A stretch of DNA of 64,000 nt from Bacteroidota bacterium (GTDB lineage Bacteria; Bacteroidota; Bacteroidia; AKYH767-A; OLB10): NCBI GenBank assembly GCA_016709725.1, contig JADJMG010000006.1, forward strand, positions 357,335 to 421,334, given 5' to 3'. This document shows, one piece after another, positions 48,584 through 58,257 of the stretch. The notes under the pieces are model-generated. The model saw only the letters and a list, made by a program, of their open reading frames with translations. It was not told the origin of the DNA and did no database searches. Every line of letters begins with the position of its first letter. Position 1 is the stretch's first letter. A program made the position numbers and the translations under genes.

Positions 48584-48898
48584 CTTTGGCCTTTACAAAA
48601 TGGGTGTGGAATTGTTGTGTTCGTGATCAAGCGTAGAGACTTTAACTGTTGTTTAGTGGTGCTCTGGTTAATTACAAACTCCCTTTCAATAACAAAGATA
48701 ATTTATTTTATGTAATAGTGTATTAAACACATTTCTAGTTTGAATGATCGACGAAGTTCTTAATGTACTCTTCCTGTAAAGTGCCTTGCAGTCAGTTTGA
48801 TTTTCTTTTGGAGGAATACTTTGATTTATTTTGGGTTGAAAACATGAGTTTATTAATAGGAGGGAAGTAGTTGTAATTTCCACCAACAGAATACCGAT
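48584..48898. other. 315-base gap, no gene seen
   Basis: Between the SulP start and the DUF3788 stop there is AT-rich sequence. A 66-codon minus-strand frame (48686-48886) lacks family resemblance and has an odd Cys/Ser-rich composition, so I do not call it. No clear hairpin was noted. Confidence 0.4.
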
Positions 48899-49313
48899 TT
48901 AGTTTGCAAGCTTGATTTTTATTAATTTTTTTATGTCTTCCAGGTTTGATAGATCTTTCACTTCAATTCTTATTCCGCGCCCTTCAGCATATTGTTTTGC
49001 TGCTAACAATTCTTTTTTTATGGATTCAGCAATATCACTTTCTATTATTTGATCAAAAGCTTTGGCCCCAAAAACAAAAGCTACTCTAAAAAAATGATCG
49101 CGAGGAAGTAAGTAAATGATAACTCTTTTATTGTCTTTAATTTGATAACTCCAGCCATTTTATCTCCTGAATAGTTCCATGCTGCTTTTGCAAGTGGGTA
49201 ATTCTTGTTCGTAAAAGCTTCAAGTTTTTCCAGAGGTCAGTTGTTTTCCCTAAACCTAATTTGAGATCGCCTAACGTTGGAATTCTATTTTTGTCGGTAA
49301 AGATGCTTTTCAT
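48899..49313 (-). CDS. DUF3788 family protein (two frameshifts)
   Basis: This gene is hidden because it is broken in all three frames. It begins MKSIFTDKNRIPTLGDLKLG. One A must be added to the A5 run near 49232 to give DLWKKLEAFTNKNYPLAKAA, and one A to the A4 run near 49165 to give NYSGDKNGWSYQIKDNKRV, after which it continues IIYLLPRDHFFRVAFVFGAKAF to the stop at 48899. The result is 138 residues in one frame, matching the DUF3788 family in length and order. The family has no known biochemical role. It is next to DUF2200, another small stand-alone family. Both defects are single-A homopolymer deletions. Confidence 0.8.
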
Positions 49314-49398
49314 ATTGATTTTACTAAAGCTGGAATCTTGGTTTTGAATGTTTATTTATCCAACGAGTAATCTTATTGTCTTTCTTCAATATGCATGG

Positions 49399-49764
49399 TT
49401 ATGCCACTCTTAAAATCTTTTCCATCTTTCGACCTTTTGCCAGTTCATCCACCAATTTATCTAAATACCTTGTTTGTTTTGTTAAAGGATTTTCAATTTC
49501 TTCAATTCGATACCCACATATGACTCCTTGAATGAGATGGGCATTGGGATTTAATTTTGCCCGCTTAAAAAAGGTTTCAAAAGTAATTTTTTCATCAATA
49601 CATTCTTGTATTTTTTTGTCGTCAAATCCAGTTAGCCATTTTATGACTTGATGCAATTCGGCTTTTGTTCTGCCTTTGCTCTCCACTTTTTTGATGTAAT
49701 GTGGATAGACCGATGCAAATGTTAATTTAGCTATTCGCTCATCGTGTTCAGGAGTGGTTTTCAT
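49399..49764 (-). CDS. DUF2200 family protein
   Basis: The start MKTTPEHDERIAKLTF fits the family better than a Met ten residues upstream. The blocks are TFASVYPHYIKKVESKGRTK, VIKWLTGFDDKKIQECID, FKRAKLNPNAHLIQGVICGY, and the ending LDKLVDELAKGRKMEKILRV. The 121-residue protein is cytoplasmic, with a cysteine in a Gly-Tyr context. DUF2200 proteins have no known function. The gene is followed by the DUF3788 gene 85 bases downstream on the same strand; the pair is probably independent of the metal-efflux operon that lies upstream. Confidence 0.85.
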   Translation of the reverse strand: MKTTPEHDERIAKLTFASVYPHYIKKVESKGRTKAELHQVIKWLTGFDDKKIQECIDEKITFETFFKRAKLNPNAHLIQGVICGYRIEEIENPLTKQTRYLDKLVDELAKGRKMEKILRVA

Positions 49765-49998
49765 TTCTGCTGATTTTAAAGTAAAGATGTGCAAGACAAG
49801 ATGCCGTGGTTGCCTCTGATCACAATCGATTTCAACGCAAATATAAATAACATAGCCGTCGAACCAGAATCTTTAGGAGAATTCGAATGAATAGGGTAGA
49901 GCACCTGCCACAATTAAAGCAATCACATCAAATAAACATTCGAGTATGCTGATTTTATGTGTGGATTCGATATATCATCACTTTTTAACTTTTTCTAA

Positions 49999-50478
49999 TT
50001 AATCATCATGATCATTCTCAATGGGAATAATATTAGCATCGCTACGTATCTCGGAGTGTCTGATTTCACCACCACTGACCCCCACATTGTACGCTAAAAC
50101 ACCATCGGTCAAAGCGAGTAAGAGAATAAGTATTTGTAAATATCGAAAATGCCTTGACTCTATCAATAAAGCTATGAATCCAATGATGGCGATGGCTCCT
50201 AGAATGAGCGTGAGCGTAAAGAATGTTTCGGCAAACTCTTCATGGTTGTGTAAAAGTGTTTCGCTGATGCCTAAATTGTTTTCTACAATTTCTTCAGCAC
50301 CTTCCCCAGTATAGAATGCAAGAATCGATGTGATTGCTGCAAAGATATAGATACCAAGTCCAGTAAGTTTAACCTCTGATTTCTTGATCAATAATCCAGC
50401 AACGAATACAAGTGTTCCTATTATTAACCCAACAATAGGAAGGTGATTTACGATTAAGTGATAATGTGCGTTATTCAT
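49999..50478 (-). CDS. Small four-helix membrane protein (DUF2231-like), metal-efflux operon
   Basis: The 159-residue protein has four predicted membrane segments and starts NAHYHLIVNHLPIVGLIIG, with His residues in the first helix (HYHLIVNHLP) that look like metal or haem ligands, as in DUF2231-like proteins. The C-terminus is GGEIRHSEI...ENDHDD, also His/Asp-rich. The gene lies 2 bases downstream of the HlyD-type adaptor, so it is almost certainly part of the efflux operon. I infer a metal-handling role from the context and from the histidines; nothing else supports it. Confidence 0.6.
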   Translation of the reverse strand: MNNAHYHLIVNHLPIVGLIIGTLVFVAGLLIKKSEVKLTGLGIYIFAAITSILAFYTGEGAEEIVENNLGISETLLHNHEEFAETFFTLTLILGAIAIIGFIALLIESRHFRYLQILILLLALTDGVLAYNVGVSGGEIRHSEIRSDANIIPIENDHDD

Positions 50479-50480
50479 AA

Positions 50481-51632
50481 TTATTCTTTTATTAAGTTAA
50501 ATGCTCCTTTGGTTAAGAATTGTGTTTGTTCGTTAAAGCTGTTCTGGTTTAAGATTTCTACAAATCCATTGTTTGTGTCACCTGTTTTAATTTCTCGTTT
50601 TATAAACGAGTATCCATTTTTTGTTGAATCTTGAAGAACCAGTGCATAGAATTTACCTTCCACTTCTACAATGGCGTCTTCAGGTAATGAAGCCTTTGAA
50701 ATGGCAGTGGAATTGATATCCGCTTCAACATACATGCCCGGACTGAACTTAGATGCCGCTTTTTCAGAGGAGGGATGTGCATGTATAAGAATTTTTCGAC
50801 TTGTTGGATCTACTGTTTTGTTTACCAGATGAACGGTAGCTTCGTACTCGTTTCCTTTATCTTCTTGTATTCTAAATTGAATGGGTTGACCAACTCTAAC
50901 TTTGGTAATGTCTTTTTCGAAAATGTTTAATTCAAGGTGTAGATGATCAGTATTTACAATCGTAATGGCCGATTGTGATGAGTTTAGAAAGGCTCCTTGT
51001 GAAATATCAACTTGAGTGACGAAACCATTGATTGGCGAAGTGACATTCACGGTTGTTCGGATGTTCTTTATCGTAAGTAGATTGGGTGGTATATTCATTA
51101 GAGTTAACTTCTTCCCTAAGGATTCTAGTGTTACTTTAGCTACTGTATAGTCAGATTCTGCTTTCAGAAAGTTTTTTTGCGATGATACATTGTCTTGTAC
51201 CAGATTCTTTTGCCTTTCATAGTCTGATTTTAAATAGGCGAGTTGTCCTTGTATCTCGAGATAGTTTTGTTGTATCTGTACAAAGTCAGGATTTTCAAGG
51301 GTGAACAGAATTTGTCCTTTCTTTACTCTTTCACCAGGAAGGAGTTTTATCTCTTTAACAGTACCATCAAAATAGGAACTTACAGAGGCTCTATTTTCAG
51401 GCGGTACATCAAACATTCCCGTGGCTTTTATGATTTCATTAAAAGATTTTTTTTGTAATCCTCCAATACTCATTTCGGAAGATTGGAATTGTTTTTCGCT
51501 TAACTCATATTTACCTTCTAATGTTTTTTGAGATTCTGTTTTTTCTTCTGCTTTTGATTCTGTTTTTGATGAACAGGATGCAGAAGCGAGCAGAATGGAA
51601 AATAGTATATAGCTTGCAGCATATTTTTTCAT
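50481..51632 (-). CDS. Periplasmic adaptor of a heavy-metal RND efflux system (HlyD/CusB type)
   Basis: The start at 51632 gives a lipoprotein signal (MKKYAASYILFSILLASASC), so the adaptor is anchored by a lipid. The 383-residue protein has the biotinyl-lipoyl hairpin (VSSYFDGTVKEIKLLPGERVKKGQILF), a long coiled-coil (FVQIQQNYLEIQGQLAYLKSD ... NVSSQKNFLKAESDYTVAK), and beta-barrel and membrane-proximal segments (NVTSPINGFVTQVDISQG, PTSRKILIHAHPSS). It bridges the RND pump and the outer-membrane channel. It is 20 bases downstream of the RND-TolC fusion gene and 2 bases upstream of the small membrane protein. Confidence 0.87.
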   Translation of the reverse strand: MKKYAASYILFSILLASASCSSKTESKAEEKTESQKTLEGKYELSEKQFQSSEMSIGGLQKKSFNEIIKATGMFDVPPENRASVSSYFDGTVKEIKLLPGERVKKGQILFTLENPDFVQIQQNYLEIQGQLAYLKSDYERQKNLVQDNVSSQKNFLKAESDYTVAKVTLESLGKKLTLMNIPPNLLTIKNIRTTVNVTSPINGFVTQVDISQGAFLNSSQSAITIVNTDHLHLELNIFEKDITKVRVGQPIQFRIQEDKGNEYEATVHLVNKTVDPTSRKILIHAHPSSEKAASKFSPGMYVEADINSTAISKASLPEDAIVEVEGKFYALVLQDSTKNGYSFIKREIKTGDTNNGFVEILNQNSFNEQTQFLTKGAFNLIKE

Positions 51633-51652
51633 GGTTGTATGGTTTTTCATTT

Positions 51653-54600
51653 TTAATTCAAGATGTAGTTTGCTTCCAAAACCGTAACATTGTATTGGAG
51701 AAGTGTGTGGAGATAATTGGATTGAATGTTTTTTGCATTTTCCAATAGTTGAGTGTACTGGAAAAAATTTATTTCTCCATTTTGGTAGGATTTATTGGCA
51801 TGGAAGATGGTTTCTGTAGCAAGTTTATTTCCTTTCGTTTGATAATAGTCTATTCCTTCTTCATATTTACGGATGTCAGATCGCAATGCATTATATTTTG
51901 TGAGAAGTTGAGTTTTTAAATTTTCACTTTCTGTCTCAATGATTATTTTTTCGGTTTTTGCAGCTTTTATTTTCGACCGTTGACTTCCAAACCAAAGCGG
52001 AATCCCAATTCCTACTTGAAATCCAGAATAAGATTGTGTTCCTACACCCTGATTTGTACCTTGAAATACGGAGGCATTAATGTCGGGCAGTAATTTTTGT
52101 TTTTCTAATGAGGCTGTATGATTCGAAAGTTTTTTAGCATTTTCTAAGTAGAGGAGTGCAGGATGTGTTGTGCTGTCATAAGCAAGCAATGTTATTTTTT
52201 CGAAGTGTTCTTCACTTACTTTAAAGCTGCTGTCAGACTGAAGCCAATGATTTAACATAATGTAATTCCGGTATATGTTTTCGCGTACTTGATTGAGCTG
52301 AATTGAAATTTCTTTTTTCTTGGTTTCTGCAGTTAATTTTTCAATGTAATTGGATTCTCCTTGTTCAAATCTGCGGTTTGCTGCATGTTCAAATGAAGCA
52401 TAAAGGCTATCGAGATATTCATAATTAGTTTGCATCTGTTGCCAATACACAATTTCATTGTAAACTTTATGAACTTCTTTGGTGACCATTCGTTTATCGA
52501 TTGAAAGTTGATCTTTGGTCAGTTGAGATTTTTGTTTCATTACTTTTCGTTGTGCACCATATACCGTTGGAAATTGTATGGTTTGACTGACACCCCACAC
52601 ATTCAGGGGGAGATTATTTGGCGCTATATTGTTTTGGTCTTTGTTGTAGTAGATTTCAGTTTTGTTGATGTCAATGGCACTGTTAATGAGTTGCTCGCTT
52701 TGAATAATTCGCTGCGATGAAACTTTTAATCCTAGGTTGTTTCGTAATGCAATTTCAACCGCTTGCTCTACCGTAATCTTATGATCTTGGCTCTGTCCAT
52801 AAATGGGTAAAGCAAGTAATAGGATAGTTGCAATGACTACTGCTGGTTTCTTAGATTTTTTTATTTGTCTTTTTCTATCAAAAATGGCATAGAGCACAGG
52901 AAGGACTATAAGAGTAAGTGCTGTTGCGGAAATGAGTCCGCCTACAACCACCGTTGCGAGAGGTCGCTTAACTTCCGCTCCCGCTGAACTGGAGATGGCC
53001 ATAGGTAAGAATCCTAAGGCCGCTGCTGAGGCGGTGAGCAAAACTGGACGCAACCTATTCTTGGTGCCCAAAAGGATTCGTTGATTGATGTCCGTGATAC
53101 CATGCGCTTTTAATTCTTTGAACTCTTCGATCAACACGATTCCGTTTAATACAGCAATTCCAAAGAGTGCAATGAATCCAACTCCAGCAGAAATACTGAA
53201 GGGAAGATCACGCATGTAGAGAAAAATAACTCCTCCTACCGCCGACATCGGAATGGCACTGTAGATAATTAATGCTTCTTTGATGGAGTCAAACGCAAAG
53301 TAGAGTAGAACAAAAATGAGTAACAATGCAATGGGAACAGCAATCATTAGTCGTTCTTTTGCGGTTCTTAAGTTTTCAAATTGGCCACCATATTCGATAG
53401 TGTATCCTGTTGGTAATTTAATTTTTTGATCAATGATTTGTTTAACATCTTTTACCACCGATTCTAAATCTCTGTTTCTTACATTCACGCCCACTACAAT
53501 TCTTCTTTTGGTGTTGTCTCTGGAAATTTTCGCAGGACCTTTTGTATAGGAGATGGTTGCAAATTCGCTCAACGGCACTTGATTGCCATTGGGAAGTTGG
53601 ATGGATGCCGTTTCTATGTCTTGAATGTCCTGATGATGGGCCGTGTCAAATCGAACAACAAGGTCAAACTGTTTTTCACCTTCAAACACAGTTCCTGCGG
53701 TTTTTCCTGCAAATCCCATGGTGATAATGTTGTTTAATTCTTCAACATTCAATCCGTATTTTGCGATTTTTTGTCGGTCGTATTGAATCGACATCTGCGG
53801 TAGACCAGCTACTTTTTCTACAATGATATCCGCGGCTCCTTGAACTCCTTTTATTTCTTTTTCAACTTCTACTGCTTTTTTATAAAGCACATCTAAGTTT
53901 TCACCGAATATTTTAATGGCTAAATCAGCACGAACTCCTGTGATCAGTTCATTGAACCGCATCTCGATGGGCTGCGTAAATTCAAATTCTACTCCTGGAA
54001 TTTCAGTCAATGCTTCTTTAAACTTGTCGGCCAATTCATCTTTAGTTTTAGCAGATGTCCATTCTTCTTTTGGGCTGAGTTTGATGATTACATCACTTTC
54101 TTCCATCGACATGGGATCGGTGGGTACTTCTGCAGCTCCAATTCGACTGACTACTTGTTCTACCTCTGGAAATCTTTTCAGAATGGATTCAATTCTTGTG
54201 GTCGCGATTACTGTTTGACTTAAGGAAGTTCCTGTTTTTAAAACAGGCTGTATCACAAAATCGCCTTCATCTAATGTCGGCACAAATTCTCCACCCATCC
54301 GTGTAAAGAGAAATCCCACTGCGAGTAACAACATTAAGGCCATGCTTAATACAATTTTCTTTTTTTCGAGAGCCCAGGTTATGGTTGGAATGTATTTGTT
54401 TTCTAAAAAAGTGATGAAGCGAGTAGAAATATTTTTTTTGGAAGTATCGGATGGCTTTATAAATAGAGAGGCCATTACGGGCACATAGGTAAAGCACAAA
54501 ATCATAGCGCCGATCAATGCAAAGCAAAATACTAAGGCCATCGGTCTGAACATTTTTCCTTCTACGCCCACTAATGAGAGTATCGGAATGAAAACGATAA

Positions 54601-55981
54601 TAATAATTAACTGTCCAAAAACAGCGGAGTGCATCATCTTGCTTGCCCCCAAATGAGTGATGTTGTCAATGAAGTTCTGTCTTTCGGCTTTCGGTAGTGC
54701 TAATAAGTGAGTGCGTTCGGCTGTGATTTTGTACGCAATAAATTCGATGATGATTACCGCTCCGTCAATGATGATTCCAAAGTCGATGGCGCCCAAACTC
54801 ATCAAATTCGCATCTACACCAAAAATGTACATCAGTGAAAGTGCAAATAACATACACATGGGAATAACCGAGGCTACCACTAGACCAGAGCGTATATTGC
54901 CGAGCAACAGTACAACAACGAAGATGACAATTAAACAACCTAAAATGAGATTTTCTGCAATGGTAGATGTTGTTTTGTCGATCAGCTCACTCCGTTCTAG
55001 GAATGGATTGATGCTAATGCCGGGAGGAAGTGATGGCGAGATCTGCGCTACTTTTTCTTTTACAGCATCAATGACTGCTTTTGAATTGCCTCCTTTTAGC
55101 ATCATCACTTGCCCTAATACTTTTTCACCTTCACCATTGCCAGTGATAGCACCAAAGCGTGTAGCATGACCAAATCCAACAGTGGCAACATCTTTAATGA
55201 AGATGGGAACACCATTTCTGCTTTCGATAACAATATCTTCAATGTCTTTCAAAGAACCCACTAAACCTTCGCCTCTGATGAAATAAGTTTGATTTGATTT
55301 TTCAATGTAACCACCACCGGCAACACTGTTGTTTTTTTCTAATGCTAAAAATGTTTGCGGAACGGAAATGTTTAAACTTCTTAGTTTTTCTGGATTGATG
55401 GCAACTTCATATTGTTTGAGATAACCACCCCATGTATTTACCTCTACCACTCCTGGGATACCCGAAAGTTGACGTTTCACAATCCAGTCTTGGATGGTTC
55501 TTACATCAGAGAGTGAATAGTCGTTTTTAAATAAGGAGTCTACTTCAATCACATATTGATAAATTTCACCTAAACCCGTTGTGATGGGTCCCATGAATGG
55601 TTTTCCAAATCCAGCAGGAATCTTTTCTTCAGCAGCTTTAATTTTTTCTGCAATTAATTGTCGGGGTAAATACGTTCCAATTTTGTCATTAAAAACAACA
55701 GTCACCACCGAAAGACCAAACTTGGAGATCGAACGAATCTCTTTCACGTCTGGCAAGTTGGCCATTTCCAATTCGACAGGGTAGGTAAGAAACTTCTCCA
55801 CATCTTCTGTTGCTAAATTTCTGGAGGTGGTGATAATTTGTACTTGATTATTCGTAACATCAGGGACAGCGCCTATGGGAATCTCAGAAAGAGAGTAAAG
55901 TCCAAAAGCGATGATGCCTGCAGAGAATAAAAGTATAATCAGTTTGTGGTGGATGCTATATTGGATGATTTTCTCTAACAT
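51653..55981 (-). CDS. CzcA/CusA-type heavy-metal RND pump fused to a TolC-type outer-membrane factor
   Basis: Residues 1 to about 1035 are a full RND heavy-metal exporter. N-terminal landmarks are SEIPIGAVPDVTNNQVQI and the porter-domain TYPVELEM. In membrane helix 4, DFGIIIDGAVIIIE (D400, D406, E413) matches the acidic proton-relay pattern DFG-x3-DGAV-x3-E of Zn/Co/Cd (HME1/HME2) pumps, rather than the Cu/Ag pattern. Residues from about 1045 to the end are a TolC-type OMF: TVEQAVEIALRNN, GVSQTIQFPTVYG, VGIGIPLWFGSQRSKIKAA, NFFQYTQLLENA. The junction carries KKPAVVIATILLLALPIYGQ, which looks like an internal signal peptide that could free the OMF after cleavage. The protein has 1442 residues and is intact. 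Confidence 0.92.
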   Translation of the reverse strand: MLEKIIQYSIHHKLIILLFSAGIIAFGLYSLSEIPIGAVPDVTNNQVQIITTSRNLATEDVEKFLTYPVELEMANLPDVKEIRSISKFGLSVVTVVFNDKIGTYLPRQLIAEKIKAAEEKIPAGFGKPFMGPITTGLGEIYQYVIEVDSLFKNDYSLSDVRTIQDWIVKRQLSGIPGVVEVNTWGGYLKQYEVAINPEKLRSLNISVPQTFLALEKNNSVAGGGYIEKSNQTYFIRGEGLVGSLKDIEDIVIESRNGVPIFIKDVATVGFGHATRFGAITGNGEGEKVLGQVMMLKGGNSKAVIDAVKEKVAQISPSLPPGISINPFLERSELIDKTTSTIAENLILGCLIVIFVVVLLLGNIRSGLVVASVIPMCMLFALSLMYIFGVDANLMSLGAIDFGIIIDGAVIIIEFIAYKITAERTHLLALPKAERQNFIDNITHLGASKMMHSAVFGQLIIIIVFIPILSLVGVEGKMFRPMALVFCFALIGAMILCFTYVPVMASLFIKPSDTSKKNISTRFITFLENKYIPTITWALEKKKIVLSMALMLLLAVGFLFTRMGGEFVPTLDEGDFVIQPVLKTGTSLSQTVIATTRIESILKRFPEVEQVVSRIGAAEVPTDPMSMEESDVIIKLSPKEEWTSAKTKDELADKFKEALTEIPGVEFEFTQPIEMRFNELITGVRADLAIKIFGENLDVLYKKAVEVEKEIKGVQGAADIIVEKVAGLPQMSIQYDRQKIAKYGLNVEELNNIITMGFAGKTAGTVFEGEKQFDLVVRFDTAHHQDIQDIETASIQLPNGNQVPLSEFATISYTKGPAKISRDNTKRRIVVGVNVRNRDLESVVKDVKQIIDQKIKLPTGYTIEYGGQFENLRTAKERLMIAVPIALLLIFVLLYFAFDSIKEALIIYSAIPMSAVGGVIFLYMRDLPFSISAGVGFIALFGIAVLNGIVLIEEFKELKAHGITDINQRILLGTKNRLRPVLLTASAAALGFLPMAISSSAGAEVKRPLATVVVGGLISATALTLIVLPVLYAIFDRKRQIKKSKKPAVVIATILLLALPIYGQSQDHKITVEQAVEIALRNNLGLKVSSQRIIQSEQLINSAIDINKTEIYYNKDQNNIAPNNLPLNVWGVSQTIQFPTVYGAQRKVMKQKSQLTKDQLSIDKRMVTKEVHKVYNEIVYWQQMQTNYEYLDSLYASFEHAANRRFEQGESNYIEKLTAETKKKEISIQLNQVRENIYRNYIMLNHWLQSDSSFKVSEEHFEKITLLAYDSTTHPALLYLENAKKLSNHTASLEKQKLLPDINASVFQGTNQGVGTQSYSGFQVGIGIPLWFGSQRSKIKAAKTEKIIIETESENLKTQLLTKYNALRSDIRKYEEGIDYYQTKGNKLATETIFHANKSYQNGEINFFQYTQLLENAKNIQSNYLHTLLQYNVTVLEANYILN

Positions 55982-56007
55982 TAGGGTACTTGACTAAATT
56001 TATACAG

Positions 56008-56064
56008 CAAAAGTAGACTAGCATCCTAAGGCTGATCTCAAGCCTTTCTTAAGATTGACTTAAG
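56008..56064 (-). promoter_or_regulatory. Operator array and promoter of the metal-efflux operon
   Basis: Hexamers like CTTAAG lie at 56059, 56048 (both exact), 56037 (CTCAAG) and 56025 (CCTAAG), that is at 11, 11 and 12 base steps. The core 56045-56063 is TTTCTTAAGATTGACTTAA and shares 17 of 19 positions with the one in front of the two-component genes. On the minus strand TACTTTTG (56015-56008) is a -7 element, but no TTTG is found 19 bases upstream. This is the pattern of a promoter that relies on an activator bound over the -35 region. Confidence 0.7.
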
Positions 56065-56218
56065 AAATTGGCTGGTGGTTCAGTTTGAGTAAGGAAAGTG
56101 GTTTGTAAAGACTTTTTAAGCCTTTTTATAGCATTGAAAAGAAAATAAATGGTAATGTACTTAGAAACGAATAGTTGTCTTTACTGCTTAGAAAATTTTA
56201 GCAGTGCTTTTCTTCAAT

Positions 56219-57589
56219 TTAAAACTTGATGGTAACAAGGGTCCCTTTTTCTAAAACACTTTCTACGTTCAGTGTTGCCTTAATGGCATCAGCACATTTT
56301 TTCACGATGGAAAGCCCAAGCCCATTCCCAGCAATGTGTTTATGACTAAGTGCATCCGAACGAAAGAAACTATCAAAAATATTCTTTAAATCTTCTTTGG
56401 TAATACCAATTCCATGATCTTGAATGGAGCAAATAACATGGTCATCAATTTCATTCATGTTGATTATAATAGTAGAATCGCTCTTTGAATATTTGATCGC
56501 ATTATTGATTAAATTTTCAATTATGAGGTTTGTGTAGTATTGTGGAACTAAAAGTTTTTGGTTTTGATCGAACTGAAGTTCTACTTGAAGGTGTTTGTCT
56601 TCAATTTGTTTTTTAAATCGATTCAGCGAATCATCAACTAAAGTAGGTAGGTAAACTTTGTTTTTAATAATGGTTTCTGATGGCGAATCAAGACGAGCAA
56701 GTAAAAGTAAATGCTCGAGGGAGTTTGCCATCTTTTCGAGTTCAGAGAGACTAAATTTTATTTTCTCTTCGTACTCATGTTGGTTTCTTGGTTTTCGGAT
56801 GAGGACTTCGAGCGTTCCGATAAGGGTGGCCAATGGAGTTCTTAATTCATGCGATGCATCGGAAGTGAATTGTCTTTCTCTTTCAAATGTATTTTCTATT
56901 CGATCAAGCAAAGAATTAAAATTGGTTGATAGCTCGTAGATTTCATCTTTGTGAGGAGGTAATTCGACACGATCTTTTAAATTGAATTTGGTGATTCGGG
57001 TGATTGTGTTGGTCACTTCTTTCACGGGTTTTATACTTCGACCTGCTAAGAATCTCGAAACAAAGTAAAGTCCAATCAAAATAAACAAATAGGATACTAT
57101 TAAAATGTTTCTGAGTTGTAAGAGTGTGGAAATAGCGGCCTCTGACGACATGGCTGCTAGGATGTATCCCGCTATTTTTCCTTCATGCTCTAACGGAAGT
57201 TGTACTTGCCTAATTTTTCTTAAGCCCATTTGAGAGTTAAAATGTCCTCCAAATTTTAGTTCATTAAAACTTAAGTTATTCTCTTTCAAGTTAGGAGATT
57301 TATCCATAAACCGACCTTTAATATCGATCAGTTGGATGAAAACAGGGTTGACTTGAACTTCACTATGTTCGCGTTCTTTCCATTCTTCTTTGTTCTTGAA
57401 CTTAATACTGTCTCCAATAATATTTATTTCATTGGTATGCTTGTGTGCTTCGAAGGATAAATCATTGTCAAGATTTCTGAATACTGAATTAGAGACAACA
57501 AAGTAGATCGCCGTAAATGCTATCGCTATAATGAGAGCAGTAGCCAACATATAATGAAATGCAATTCGGTTTCTAAAGCTAAGGTTCAT
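56219..57589 (-). CDS. Sensor histidine kinase of the metal-efflux two-component system
   Basis: The 456-residue protein has two membrane helices (residues 10-32 and 160-181) bracketing a periplasmic sensor part of about 125 residues that is charged and contains HSEVQVNPVFIQLIDIKG. A HAMP linker follows (RSIKPVKEVTNTITRITKFN), then the HisKA domain with H247 in DASHELRTPL, and the HATPase with NLINNAIKYS (N box), DHGIGI (G1) and NGLGLSIVKK (G2). It autophosphorylates and signals to the response regulator. Its start overlaps the regulator's stop by 4 bases, so translation is coupled. Placed upstream of the RND genes on the same strand, it probably senses periplasmic metal. Confidence 0.9.
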   Translation of the reverse strand: MNLSFRNRIAFHYMLATALIIAIAFTAIYFVVSNSVFRNLDNDLSFEAHKHTNEINIIGDSIKFKNKEEWKEREHSEVQVNPVFIQLIDIKGRFMDKSPNLKENNLSFNELKFGGHFNSQMGLRKIRQVQLPLEHEGKIAGYILAAMSSEAAISTLLQLRNILIVSYLFILIGLYFVSRFLAGRSIKPVKEVTNTITRITKFNLKDRVELPPHKDEIYELSTNFNSLLDRIENTFERERQFTSDASHELRTPLATLIGTLEVLIRKPRNQHEYEEKIKFSLSELEKMANSLEHLLLLARLDSPSETIIKNKVYLPTLVDDSLNRFKKQIEDKHLQVELQFDQNQKLLVPQYYTNLIIENLINNAIKYSKSDSTIIINMNEIDDHVICSIQDHGIGITKEDLKNIFDSFFRSDALSHKHIAGNGLGLSIVKKCADAIKATLNVESVLEKGTLVTIKF

Positions 57590-58253
57590 AATTCTTTGGC
57601 GATATAACCCACACCACGTACGGTTTGGATGTAATTTTCATTTTCTGATAATAGAAGTTTTTTTCGCAGCGCATTTATATACACATCAATGACGCCTGTA
57701 TCATAGTCGAAATGAATGTCCCAAACACTCTCTATGATTCTTGTTCTTCTGCAAACTTTGCCTTTGTTGCGAATGAGATGTTCAAGCAAGGCAAATTCTT
57801 TTTGCGTTAAATGGATCTCTCGCTGGTCTTTAAATACTTGATGCGTTTCTGTATTGAGCGAAATTGGACCCAAATTAAAAACGGAGTGATCCCCCGATTT
57901 GGGTCTCAATTGAACTTTAATTCGCTCTAATAACTCTTCAAAATGAAAGGGTTTTTTAATGTAATCATTGGCTCCCGACTGTAATCCAAAAATGGTTTCG
58001 TCTAATGTATCCTTCGCCGTTAAAAATATGATGGGTGTTTCGTGAAATTCCTTTCTAAACTGTCGACAAATTTCAATGCCACTCAATCCCGGAAGCATCC
58101 AATCTAACAAGAGCAGATCATACTCCCCGGATAAAGCCAGTTGCAAGCCCTTTTTCCATCTTCTGCTACATGTACAGCATGAGACTCCTCTTCCAATCCT
58201 TGCTTCAAGAAAGCAGCGATTCCAGGTTCATCTTCTACTATCAGTATTTTCAT
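57586..58253 (-). CDS. OmpR/PhoB-family response regulator (5' frameshift)
   Basis: The repaired 222-residue protein begins MKILIVEDEPGIAAF at 58253. One A (or G) is missing in GGAAAAAGGG near 58151; restoring it gives DGKKGLQLALSGEYDLLLLD. Receiver residues are E7/D8, phosphoacceptor D51 (LLLLDWMLPG), the Thr of LTAKD and the Lys of YIKKPF. The winged-helix output domain follows, with LTQKEFALLEHLIRNKGKV and the recognition helix GVIDVYINALRKK. It is co-transcribed with the kinase. Its own promoter and the RND promoter carry the same CTTAAG-phased motif, so it probably binds both and controls itself and the pump. Confidence 0.88.
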
Positions 58254-58257
58254 TTTT

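Noticed and set aside
48686..48886. 66-codon frame on the minus strand
   Set aside because: No signal peptide, no recognisable domain, odd composition, and it lies in a gap where adjacent genes are themselves frameshifted.
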